Part shown: in pieces, positions 18,237 through 25,353 of the stretch
Layout of the letters: every line of letters starts with the position of its first letter
How positions within the stretch are numbered: position 1 is the first letter of the stretch
From: an uncultured Lachnospiraceae bacterium
GTDB taxonomy: Bacteria > Bacillota > Clostridia > Lachnospirales > Lachnospiraceae
DNA length: 64,000 nt
Reading direction: 5' to 3'
Assembly (NCBI GenBank): GCA_949132985.1
Contig: CASCGD010000001.1
Span: forward strand, 28,701 to 92,700
The notes under the pieces: model-generated
The model's input: only the letters and a program-made list of their open reading frames with translations
Database searches by the model: none
Told to the model about the DNA's origin: nothing
Program-made: the position numbers and the translations under genes

Positions 18237-19391
18237 TTAATCTCCTGACAACGTCTGAAAAATCTCCTTCAGCGCCTTTTCATACGTGAAATCCTTGCGG
18301 ACCCGCTCCTGTCCGCACCGCGCGATCTGTCTTCTTCGGGACTCGTCCCTCAGATAGATATCCGTCAGATAGACAAGCTCCTCCAGATCCCCGTAGGTCA
18401 CCAGCTCCTCGCCCAGCCGGAAATATTCGGCAAGCTCCTCCTGGTAATTGCTGATCAAAAATCCACCGCACGCCAGCACATCCAGCACACGAAGCGGGAT
18501 ACCCGTCTGAATCGTCCGAAGCGAGATGTTTAAATTTACGCCGCTGAGACGGAAAATTTTCGGCATCTCCCGGTTATAATCGGCGTACCCCATGTATTCC
18601 GCCTTTTCCAGGCGCCCGTCTTTTTCATTGGAATAATATTTTACCCTGAAATGATTTGAGAGCACCGCCAAAGCCACGTAGCGCTCCCGGCCCGTCACCT
18701 CACAGGCAAGCATAAATTCCAGCTCTTCTTTTGTGATGGAGGCGGTGCCGCCGGACGCCTGTCTGTAGCGCTCGTTCATGCCTCCGAGCAATTCGTCCGT
18801 GAGCAGCTCCGGCAGAAAGTATGCCCCGTACACCTTGCCCTGTGCCTTTAAAATACCCTCCAGAAATCCGCGTTGGTATTCATTTAGCGGCCCGCTGTAA
18901 TATGCATAATCCGTTTTATAGAGTTTTCCCACCAGCGAGACCTGTGCCCCATATTTTTCCTGGTCCGCCGCCGAGATCTGGTTTTTTAAAAACTGTTTCG
19001 GACTCGCCGCCAGCGGCAGATGATACGCATGAACCCCCTGCATCTGATAATTTTGCGCCTGCCTGCGGTCAAAGCAGAACAAGTGCGATGTCTCATAATA
19101 CAGCGATTCCCGTCGGCGGATATGAATCGGCGAATCGTAGATCCACGCCGCATACACTATCCCCTTATCCCGGCATACCTGCGCGATGAGCGGAGAAAAA
19201 TTAACCGACAGCACCATCCGGTAGTTCCCGCCCTCAAGCCTTCCGGCGAACTGCTCTAAAAACCCTTCGTCTGCCTCCCAGTCCGAAAATTGATAAAAAA
19301 AGGTTTCATATTCCATCCGCAATTTCTTTAAGGCCGCTTCAATTCCGGGATTTAAGAAAGAGTGCCATTGAAAAAAAAGTATATGTCCCAT
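18237..19391 (-). CDS. CgeB-like glycosyltransferase, first gene of the minus-strand operon
   Basis: The 384-residue protein starts MGHILFFQWHSFLNPGIEAA after AAGGAAG; an upstream in-frame ATG would reach into the divergent promoter region. Motifs follow the paralogues: YAAWIYDSPIHIRRR, LFCFDRRQAQNY, YHLPLAAS, SLVGKLY, YNREMPKIFRLSGVNLN and IPLRVLDVLACGGFLISNYQ. It is divergent from the plus-strand paralogue at 19522 with 130 bases between the starts. Shared order of blocks with that gene suggests both arose by duplication. Confidence 0.86.
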   Translation of the reverse strand: MGHILFFQWHSFLNPGIEAALKKLRMEYETFFYQFSDWEADEGFLEQFAGRLEGGNYRMVLSVNFSPLIAQVCRDKGIVYAAWIYDSPIHIRRRESLYYETSHLFCFDRRQAQNYQMQGVHAYHLPLAASPKQFLKNQISAADQEKYGAQVSLVGKLYKTDYAYYSGPLNEYQRGFLEGILKAQGKVYGAYFLPELLTDELLGGMNERYRQASGGTASITKEELEFMLACEVTGRERYVALAVLSNHFRVKYYSNEKDGRLEKAEYMGYADYNREMPKIFRLSGVNLNISLRTIQTGIPLRVLDVLACGGFLISNYQEELAEYFRLGEELVTYGDLEELVYLTDIYLRDESRRRQIARCGQERVRKDFTYEKALKEIFQTLSGD

Positions 19392-19521
19392 TTGATTCTT
19401 CCTTGATTTTAATGTAAGGTAATGATACGATTTTACAGTAACAGTATAACAATTTCCGATGGAAAACACTACTCTTATTCTTTACTTTGTACAAAATTAT
19501 AACTGGGAAGGAACAGCCGAC
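19392..19521. other. Divergent intergenic region of the sugar-transferase island
   Basis: This 130-base AT-rich spacer must carry the promoters for the 12-gene minus operon and the plus-strand CgeB-like genes. On the minus strand TATACT occurs near 19444-19449 but without a good -35, and on the plus strand TATAAC occurs twice. No match to the sigma-28 consensus was found, although a partial TCCGATGG is present. The promoters are therefore not assigned. Confidence 0.35.
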
Positions 19522-20709
19522 ATGAAATTACTATTCTACCGATACGGCAGCATCTGCGAGCCGGACATCATCGCAGGGTTTGAAGAGCTTGGTCTGGAAA
19601 TTTTTGAGATTACAAACGAAATACGTCAGAAAAACCTTCTACCCTCCGACTGCACGCGACTGGTCAGCAACTATCTTTTGGCGCATCCTGTTGACTTTGT
19701 ATTCAGCGTCAATTTTTTCCCGGTAGTCGCCGAGGTATGCCACATTTTTAAGCTGCCCTATCTTTGCTGGACAGTGGATTCTCCGGTTATGGAGCTTTAC
19801 ACTACATCCATCACGTATGATACAAACCGTATCTTTGTATTTGACAGGGCAATTTTTGAGGAGATTGCCCCGCTTAACCCCGGCCATGTTTTTCATCTGC
19901 CCCTTGCTACGAATGTCAGCCAGAAGGACAGCCTGCTGGCAAAAACTTCACGCACAGTTAAATCCCGTTTTGTTTCCGAGGTTTCTTTTATCGGCTCGCT
20001 CTACACAGAAAAATGCGCCTATGACCATCTGACAGATCCACCTGCATATCTGGAAGGATATCTGGATGGACTGATGGAAGCTCAGTTGAAAATTTACGGC
20101 TATTTCTTTATTGAAGAGGTGCTTTCCGACCGGATTATATCTGATTTTATCGCTCATTTTCCCGGCTTTTACCGTTTGCCGGGCAAAAGCTTCCTGTCAG
20201 ACCGCGCCACACTTGCGCAGCTCTATATCGGAACAAAAATCACGGTTCTGGAGCGCGACCGCATCATGCGCCTGCTCTCCGAAAAATATCCCCTCTCCGT
20301 TTACACCGGAAGCGACACGTCGGCTTATCCGAAGCTGAAAAACTGCGGATTTGCAAAAACTCTGACCGAGATGCCGATTGTTTTCCACGAATCGAAAATC
20401 AATCTGAACCTCACGGCAAAATCCATTCGCTCCGGTCTTTCCTTACGTATCTGGGATATTTTAGGCTCCGGTGGATTCTGCATCACAAACTATCAGAGCG
20501 AGCTGCCCGAGCTGCTCCCGGCAGGAGAATTTCTGGAAAGCTACGGGAGCTTTGAAGAACTGGATGAAAAAGTCCACTATTATCTGACGCACGATAAAGA
20601 ACGAAAAGAAATCGCCAGAAACGGTTATGAATATGTCCGGGCGCATCATACTTACCCCATTCGGCTTGCTCAGATGCTGCAGCTCGCCTTTGCCTCGCTG
20701 CTCACATGA
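19522..20709 (+). CDS. CgeB-like glycosyltransferase
   Basis: The 395-residue protein starts MKLLFYRYGSICEPDIIAGF after GGAAGGAA; the in-frame ATG 63 bases further up has no site and would lie in the promoter region. It shows FVFSVNFFPVVAEVC, YLCWTVDSPVMELY, IFVFDRAIFEEI, FHLPLATN, FIGSLYTEKCAYD, EMPIVFHESKINLNLT and SLRIWDILGSGGFCITNYQ. It is strikingly parallel to the minus-strand protein at 4262-5422, so these two, 14 kb apart and on opposite strands, are close paralogues. It forms a small unit with 20860-22029. Confidence 0.86.
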   Translation: MKLLFYRYGSICEPDIIAGFEELGLEIFEITNEIRQKNLLPSDCTRLVSNYLLAHPVDFVFSVNFFPVVAEVCHIFKLPYLCWTVDSPVMELYTTSITYDTNRIFVFDRAIFEEIAPLNPGHVFHLPLATNVSQKDSLLAKTSRTVKSRFVSEVSFIGSLYTEKCAYDHLTDPPAYLEGYLDGLMEAQLKIYGYFFIEEVLSDRIISDFIAHFPGFYRLPGKSFLSDRATLAQLYIGTKITVLERDRIMRLLSEKYPLSVYTGSDTSAYPKLKNCGFAKTLTEMPIVFHESKINLNLTAKSIRSGLSLRIWDILGSGGFCITNYQSELPELLPAGEFLESYGSFEELDEKVHYYLTHDKERKEIARNGYEYVRAHHTYPIRLAQMLQLAFASLLT

Positions 20710-20859
20710 CATTTTTGATCCGTTTTCTGTCCCCGCCGTTTTTATTTCTGTTTTTGCTGATCGTACAACCAAATACCGCGCTGCAAGCAACGGAACATTT
20801 GGCCCTCGCGGGATGAAACAGAAAATACCTTAATATCATTTTTATAGAAAGGATTTTAA

Positions 20860-22029
20860 ATGAACGTATTATATCTCGACTGGCCCTGCTTTAAAGGAAA
20901 AGATTTGTGTTATTCGCTGGAGCACGATTTCGGCTTTCAGGTTGTTAAATTTTTTCATCCCGACTACAGTGAACGCACCAGTGACGATTTTTCGGCTGCC
21001 TTTGACAAATGCTGTGAAGCCTCCCGCATAGACTTTTGTATCTCTTACAATTTTTATCCGCTTCTCGCAGAGGCGGCTTACCGGCACGGTTTAAAATACA
21101 TCTCCCTTGTATACGATTGCCCCTTTGTCAAGCTCTATTCCTACCGCATTGCCTATCCGACGAACTATGTTTTTTTGTTTGACTACACGCTCTACGAAAA
21201 GCTGAAAAACGGCGGTATCCCCACCGTCTATTATTCCACACTCCCTGTAAATGCACAAATGATTCAGGTTCTTATGGACGAGCCTCACGATACAAAGCGG
21301 CTTGCATCGGAGGTCTCCTTTGTCGGCAGTCTCTACAACGAGGAGCATAACCTCTTTGACCGCATGTATGAAAAGCTTGACGCATATACAAAGGGCTATC
21401 TTGACAGTGTGATGCAGGCCCAGCTGCGGATTTCGGGCTACAACTTTATCGAGGAAATGCTGACTCCCGCTGTCATAGAGGCACTCCACCGCGCCGAGCC
21501 GTATAAAAATCATGCGGACGGCGTGGAAACGCTGGCAAATGTCTACGCCGACTACTACATCAACCGCAAGCTGACCTCCATAGAGCGTATGCAGCTTCTA
21601 TCCGCCGTGTCCGCACGCTTTTCACTGAAATTATTCACAAGGGACCCCGGAGCTGTCGTTGCAGGAGCCAAAAATTTCGGTCCCGTCGACTATTATATGG
21701 AAATGCCCTATGTGTTCCATGACAGCCGCATTAATTTGAACATCTCCCTGCGAAGCATCAAGTCCGGTATCCCGCTGCGCTGCATGGATATCATGAGCTG
21801 CGGAGGGTTTCTGCTCACCAATTTCCAGAGTGATTTCCTCATGCATTTCACATCCGATGAGGATTTCGTCTACTATGAAGATGAGGCGGATCTGCTGCAA
21901 AAGATTGACTACTATCTTGCCCATGACGAGAAACGCCGCGCCATTGCCGCCAGCGGATATGAAAAAATCCGGGCGGAGCACAGCTTCCCGGTGATCCTGA
22001 CCACGGTTTTTGATGTTGCGGGGATTTGA
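20860..22029 (+). CDS. CgeB-like glycosyltransferase
   Basis: The 389-residue protein starts MNVLYLDWPCFKGKDLCYSL after AAAGGA. Blocks match the family: YISLVYDCPFVKLY, VSFVGSLYNEEHNLFDRM, YYMEMPYVFHDSRINLNISL and IPLRCMDIMSCGGFLLTNFQ. In this paralogue FDR is FDY (FLFDYTLYEKL), and the usual HLPLA block is replaced by YYSTLPVN, so its donor or acceptor pocket may differ. It lies 150 bases behind the previous gene and converges on the first flagellin, sharing the bidirectional hairpin at 22092. Confidence 0.84.
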   Translation: MNVLYLDWPCFKGKDLCYSLEHDFGFQVVKFFHPDYSERTSDDFSAAFDKCCEASRIDFCISYNFYPLLAEAAYRHGLKYISLVYDCPFVKLYSYRIAYPTNYVFLFDYTLYEKLKNGGIPTVYYSTLPVNAQMIQVLMDEPHDTKRLASEVSFVGSLYNEEHNLFDRMYEKLDAYTKGYLDSVMQAQLRISGYNFIEEMLTPAVIEALHRAEPYKNHADGVETLANVYADYYINRKLTSIERMQLLSAVSARFSLKLFTRDPGAVVAGAKNFGPVDYYMEMPYVFHDSRINLNISLRSIKSGIPLRCMDIMSCGGFLLTNFQSDFLMHFTSDEDFVYYEDEADLLQKIDYYLAHDEKRRAIAASGYEKIRAEHSFPVILTTVFDVAGI

Positions 22030-22091
22030 TATTTTACAAATATATCCCGTAAGCATGCTTTACTATACTACAATGCCTATACGTGAAACGA

Positions 22092-22124
22092 CAAAAAAGA
22101 AGCCGCGCATGCGGCTCCTTTTTG
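22092..22124. terminator. Bidirectional terminator between the CgeB-like gene and flagellin copy 1
   Basis: AGCCGC-GCAT-GCGGCT (22101-22116) is flanked by A-rich sequence on one side (a T run for the minus strand) and CCTTTTTG on the other, so it can stop transcripts from both directions. The same hairpin recurs after flagellin copy 2 at 23313-23345. Confidence 0.85.
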
Positions 22125-22161
22125 TTGCGGGGAAACCCCCACATGGTAGACATCGTTAAGA

Positions 22162-23037
22162 TTAGCCTAACAGAGACAGAACACCCTGGTTTGACTGATT
22201 TGCCTGTGCAAGCATAGACTGACCAGCCTGTGCAAGAATCTGATTCTTGCTGAAAGTAACCATCTCTTTTGCCATATCTGTATCGCGGATACGAGACTCA
22301 GCAGCTGTGGTGTTCTCAGCAGTGGTATCCAGGTTTGCAATGGTGTGCTCCAGACGATTCTGAACTGCACCAAGTGCGGATCTCTGGTTAGAAACGATGG
22401 AAATCGCTTTCTGGATGTAAGACATTGCTGCACCGGCGCTGGAGAAGCTGGAAACCTTCAGCTGGCTGACAGCAGCATCTACCTTAGCGCTAGTAGTCTT
22501 TACATTCACAGTAACGCTGGAAAGTGCACCGCCAAACAGATTACTACAATTCATCTGTGCAATAGAAATCTCGATCTTCTGTCCACACAGAGAACCAACC
22601 TGTAAGTTCTTGTTTGTGAAGCTGCCGTCAAGCAGGTTCATGGTATTGAACTGGGTGGTAGACTGAATACGATCGATCTCGGATGCCAGCTGGTTGATCT
22701 CCATCTGGATCGCGTTGCGGTCAACTGTGGTGTTGGTATCGTTCGCTGCCTGAGTTGCAAGCTCGTTCATACGCTGTAAGATAGAATGGGTCTCGTTCAG
22801 AGCGCCCTCAGCGGTCTGTACTAAGGAGATACCGTCCTGAGCGTTTGTTGAAGCTCTCTCCAAACCACGGATGGTGCTTCTCATCTTCTCAGAAATGGAA
22901 AGTCCTGCTGCATCGTCAGCTGCACGGTTGATTCTATAGCCGGAAGATAACTTCTCGGTTGACTTTGCCTGTGCGCTTGTTGTGATACCTAACTGCCTGT
23001 TGGAATTGGCTGCCTGCATGTTGTGCTGTACTACCAT
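22162..23037 (-). CDS. Flagellin, copy 1 (identical protein to copy 2)
   Basis: The 291-residue flagellin has the conserved N-terminal D0/D1 helices (EKLSSGYRINRAADDAAGLS, LQRMNELATQAANDT) and the C-terminal D1/D0 (RIRDTDMAKEMVTFSKNQIL, SMLAQANQSNQGVLSLLG). The middle is short (about residues 140-205), so the surface domain is minimal. Flagellin is exported by the flagellar type III apparatus and polymerises into the filament. The ATG follows AAGGAGGA. It has its own sigma-28 promoter, a CsrA-type hairpin and a terminator. Coding sequence, leader and promoter are, as far as I can read, base-for-base the same as copy 2. Confidence 0.97.
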   Translation of the reverse strand: MVVQHNMQAANSNRQLGITTSAQAKSTEKLSSGYRINRAADDAAGLSISEKMRSTIRGLERASTNAQDGISLVQTAEGALNETHSILQRMNELATQAANDTNTTVDRNAIQMEINQLASEIDRIQSTTQFNTMNLLDGSFTNKNLQVGSLCGQKIEISIAQMNCSNLFGGALSSVTVNVKTTSAKVDAAVSQLKVSSFSSAGAAMSYIQKAISIVSNQRSALGAVQNRLEHTIANLDTTAENTTAAESRIRDTDMAKEMVTFSKNQILAQAGQSMLAQANQSNQGVLSLLG

Positions 23038-23061
23038 AATATTTCCTCCTTGATTTTGAGT

Positions 23062-23077
23062 GTGGCATCCTTGCCAC
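23062..23077 (-). promoter_or_regulatory. Predicted CsrA-binding hairpin in the flagellin copy 1 leader
   Basis: On the minus strand GTGGCA-AGGA-TGCCAC forms a perfect 6-bp stem with AGGA in the loop, 24 bases upstream of the ATG. A second GGA lies in the Shine-Dalgarno AAGGAGGA. Two GGA sites, one looped and one over the ribosome binding site, is the arrangement of CsrA sites on the Bacillus subtilis hag leader. The structure is seen directly; the function is inferred. Confidence 0.75.
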
Positions 23078-23130
23078 TACCTGATGATTTTTACAACTGA
23101 GATTTTTTCTCTGTTGTCTTGTTGTACTGT

Positions 23131-23157
23131 ATATCGGAGGGAATCTCCGATACTTTA
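23131..23157 (-). promoter_or_regulatory. Sigma-28 promoter of flagellin copy 1
   Basis: On the minus strand TAAAGTAT (23150-23157), 11 bases, then TCCGATAT (23131-23138). Only one or two positions differ from the flagellar sigma consensus. The predicted leader is about 85-90 bases. Confidence 0.9.
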
Positions 23158-23176
23158 TAGCAAAAAGTAAATTTTC

Positions 23177-23298
23177 TTACTTTTTGTTATCCATAAACTG
23201 AGGCGTAAAACGGCTCTGCCTCATCATATTCCGGCAATCGTTATTTACCAGCTTCTGACTCGCCTTCACCTCACGTGCCTGCTTTTTCGCACTCGAAA
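23177..23298 (-). pseudogene. 3' fragment of the fliT-like gene left by tandem duplication
   Basis: This 122-base stretch repeats the last 40 codons of the fliT-like gene at 24399-24878, including its stop, at a fixed offset of 1222 bases. I count eight substitutions against the intact gene (for example GCCTCATC for GCTTCATC, and CACGTGCC for CACGCACC). It has no start or upstream coding part and ends abruptly at about 23298, the duplication junction. It is a relic that shows that the flagellin unit was duplicated together with the tail of its upstream neighbour. Confidence 0.85.
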
Positions 23299-23312
23299 TA
23301 CACCTCCATGCA

Positions 23313-23345
23313 CAAAAAAGGAAGCCGCGCATGCGGCTCCTTTTT
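23313..23345 (-). terminator. Terminator of flagellin copy 2
   Basis: AGCCGC-GCAT-GCGGCT (23323-23338) with an A-rich (minus-strand T) run at 23313-23320. It is nearly identical to the hairpin after copy 1, so the duplicated unit reached past the terminator. Confidence 0.85.
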
Positions 23346-23383
23346 GTTGCAGGGAAACCCCCACATGGTAGACATCGTTAAGA

Positions 23384-24259
23384 TTAGCCTAACAGAGACA
23401 GAACACCCTGGTTTGACTGATTTGCCTGTGCAAGCATAGACTGACCAGCCTGTGCAAGAATCTGATTCTTGCTGAAAGTAACCATCTCTTTTGCCATATC
23501 TGTATCGCGGATACGAGACTCAGCAGCTGTGGTGTTCTCAGCAGTGGTATCCAGGTTTGCAATGGTGTGCTCCAGACGATTCTGAACTGCACCAAGTGCG
23601 GATCTCTGGTTAGAAACGATGGAAATCGCTTTCTGGATGTAAGACATTGCTGCACCGGCGCTGGAGAAGCTGGAAACCTTCAGCTGGCTGACAGCAGCAT
23701 CTACCTTAGCGCTAGTAGTCTTTACATTCACAGTAACGCTGGAAAGTGCACCGCCAAACAGATTACTACAATTCATCTGTGCAATAGAAATCTCGATCTT
23801 CTGTCCACACAGAGAACCAACCTGTAAGTTCTTGTTTGTGAAGCTGCCGTCAAGCAGGTTCATGGTATTGAACTGGGTGGTAGACTGAATACGATCGATC
23901 TCGGATGCCAGCTGGTTGATCTCCATCTGGATCGCGTTGCGGTCAACTGTGGTGTTGGTATCGTTCGCTGCCTGAGTTGCAAGCTCGTTCATACGCTGTA
24001 AGATAGAATGGGTCTCGTTCAGAGCGCCCTCAGCGGTCTGTACTAAGGAGATACCGTCCTGAGCGTTTGTTGAAGCTCTCTCCAAACCACGGATGGTGCT
24101 TCTCATCTTCTCAGAAATGGAAAGTCCTGCTGCATCGTCAGCTGCACGGTTGATTCTATAGCCGGAAGATAACTTCTCGGTTGACTTTGCCTGTGCGCTT
24201 GTTGTGATACCTAACTGCCTGTTGGAATTGGCTGCCTGCATGTTGTGCTGTACTACCAT
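23384..24259 (-). CDS. Flagellin, copy 2
   Basis: The protein is identical to the one encoded at 22162-23037 over all 291 residues, and the flanking leader and promoter also match. The gene sits directly downstream of the fliT-like gene and has its own sigma-28 promoter (24353-24379), CsrA-type hairpin and terminator. This copy next to intact fliT is the likely original, and copy 1 the duplicate. The short central domain offers few surface residues, yet serines and threonines there (VNVKTTSAKVD, KVSSFSSAGA) are candidate glycosylation sites, which is inference. Confidence 0.97.
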   Translation of the reverse strand: MVVQHNMQAANSNRQLGITTSAQAKSTEKLSSGYRINRAADDAAGLSISEKMRSTIRGLERASTNAQDGISLVQTAEGALNETHSILQRMNELATQAANDTNTTVDRNAIQMEINQLASEIDRIQSTTQFNTMNLLDGSFTNKNLQVGSLCGQKIEISIAQMNCSNLFGGALSSVTVNVKTTSAKVDAAVSQLKVSSFSSAGAAMSYIQKAISIVSNQRSALGAVQNRLEHTIANLDTTAENTTAAESRIRDTDMAKEMVTFSKNQILAQAGQSMLAQANQSNQGVLSLLG

Positions 24260-24283
24260 AATATTTCCTCCTTGATTTTGAGT

Positions 24284-24299
24284 GTGGCATCCTTGCCAC
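24284..24299 (-). promoter_or_regulatory. Predicted CsrA-binding hairpin in the flagellin copy 2 leader
   Basis: Same perfect GTGGCA-AGGA-TGCCAC hairpin as in copy 1, offset by 1222 bases, upstream of the AAGGAGGA site. Confidence 0.75.
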
Positions 24300-24352
24300 T
24301 ACCTGATGATTTTTACAACTGAGATTTTTTCTCTGTTGTCTTGTTGTACTGT

Positions 24353-24379
24353 ATATCGGAGGGAATCTCCGATACTTTA
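24353..24379 (-). promoter_or_regulatory. Sigma-28 promoter of flagellin copy 2
   Basis: On the minus strand TAAAGTAT (24372-24379), 11 bases, then TCCGATAT (24353-24360). It lies 20 bases past the fliT-like stop, so flagellin is transcribed apart from the flaG-fliD-fliS-fliT unit. Confidence 0.9.
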
Positions 24380-24398
24380 TAGCAAAAAGTAAATTTTC

Positions 24399-24878
24399 TT
24401 ACTTTTTGTTATCCATAAACTGAGGCGTAAAACGGCTCTGCTTCATCATATTCTGGTAATAGTTATTTACCAGCTTCTGACTCGCCTTCACCTCACGCAC
24501 CTGCTTTTTCACACTCAAAAATTTGCGCTGAGCCAGTGCGTAATTGCGTTTCTCCTCCGCGCGAAGCGATGCATCCCGCGCCATGATCTGACGGATCAGC
24601 TCCCGCATCTCGTCGAGCTGCGTTTCGTAAGCGCTGTGGTCTTTTTCCATAAGCGCCTTGATATGTGCATACACTTCGTCAAAGCCGGCATCTAATGCCA
24701 TAATCTGCTTAACCAGGTCCTCTTTATCCCTCACATTGATCTCAAAAGCATCGGGATCGGAGTTTTCATCCTGCAGGATGGCCCGCTGATCCTGATTCAG
24801 AACAGATAATTTATTTAGTATCAGAAGCTTCTTTTTCAGACTCTGAATCAAAAGCTCCAAATATTCCTTTTCGTGCAT
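24399..24878 (-). CDS. FliT-like flagellar export chaperone
   Basis: The 159-residue, charged, almost wholly helical protein (MHEKEYLELLIQSLKKKLLI, then RQIMARDASLRAEEKRNYAL) lies directly behind fliS, the position of fliT in Firmicutes. FliT chaperones the cap protein FliD and can bind export ATPase parts. Sequence in this family is poorly conserved, so the call rests on size, helical content and place. The ATG follows GGGAGAG. A relic of its 3' end is found at 23177-23298. Confidence 0.65.
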   Translation of the reverse strand: MHEKEYLELLIQSLKKKLLILNKLSVLNQDQRAILQDENSDPDAFEINVRDKEDLVKQIMALDAGFDEVYAHIKALMEKDHSAYETQLDEMRELIRQIMARDASLRAEEKRNYALAQRKFLSVKKQVREVKASQKLVNNYYQNMMKQSRFTPQFMDNKK

Positions 24879-24891
24879 GATCTCTCCCGTT

Positions 24892-25284
24892 TCATTCGGA
24901 TGATGCCGAGTTCTGCGTATTTACAACACGCATAACCTCTTTCCAGGTGTCGCGCATGCCGCGCAGATGTTCCAGAACTTCATTTAAAATCGCAGTGTCT
25001 TTCTTCAGATTCGCTGCAACCAGCCGCTCATGAAGGTACTCATATACACTCTTAAATTCCTTCGCCACCGGATATTTATAATTTAAAGTCGCCATAAACT
25101 CTTCCAGAATCGCTTCTGTTTTTTTAATATTTGTGTTGGCGCCCGGTATATCCTTCTTTTCAATGCAGAGGATCGCCATATTGCAGAATTTGATGGCGCC
25201 ATCATAGAGCATCAGTGTCAGCTCTGCCTTGGAAGCAGTGAGAATCTTACTGCGCATATACTGGTTGTAGCTGTTGTTTGCCAT
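24892..25284 (-). CDS. fliS: Flagellin export chaperone FliS
   Basis: The 130-residue protein has the FliS signature: YNQYMRSKILTASKAELTLM followed by LYDGAIKFCNMA, then a four-helix body ending in LRGMRDTWKEVM. FliS binds the C-terminal helix of flagellin in the cytoplasm, blocks early polymerisation and delivers it for export. It follows fliD by 69 bases. Confidence 0.95.
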   Translation of the reverse strand: MANNSYNQYMRSKILTASKAELTLMLYDGAIKFCNMAILCIEKKDIPGANTNIKKTEAILEEFMATLNYKYPVAKEFKSVYEYLHERLVAANLKKDTAILNEVLEHLRGMRDTWKEVMRVVNTQNSASSE

Positions 25285-25353
25285 TGCCGTTTCCTCCCTG
25301 AAATTTCCCGGATGTATCTATCATACACCATACATCCGGGATTTGCAATCATA

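Noticed and set aside
19470..19485. Possible sigma-28 site (TCCGATGG) between the divergent sugar genes
   Set aside because: The -35 half is missing at the correct 11-base spacing.
19459..19521. 21-residue N-terminal extension of the CgeB-like protein at 19522
   Set aside because: No ribosome site, lies in the divergent promoter region, and paralogues begin at the MKxLxY position.
20706..20816. 36-codon hydrophobic frame starting at ATGA overlap with the CgeB-like stop
   Set aside because: No Shine-Dalgarno is visible and no similar peptide is recognised; the hydrophobic part may be chance.
22100..24440. Mobile element or phage as cause of the flagellin duplication
   Set aside because: No transposase, integrase, terminal inverted repeats or target duplications are seen; a simple tandem duplication explains it.
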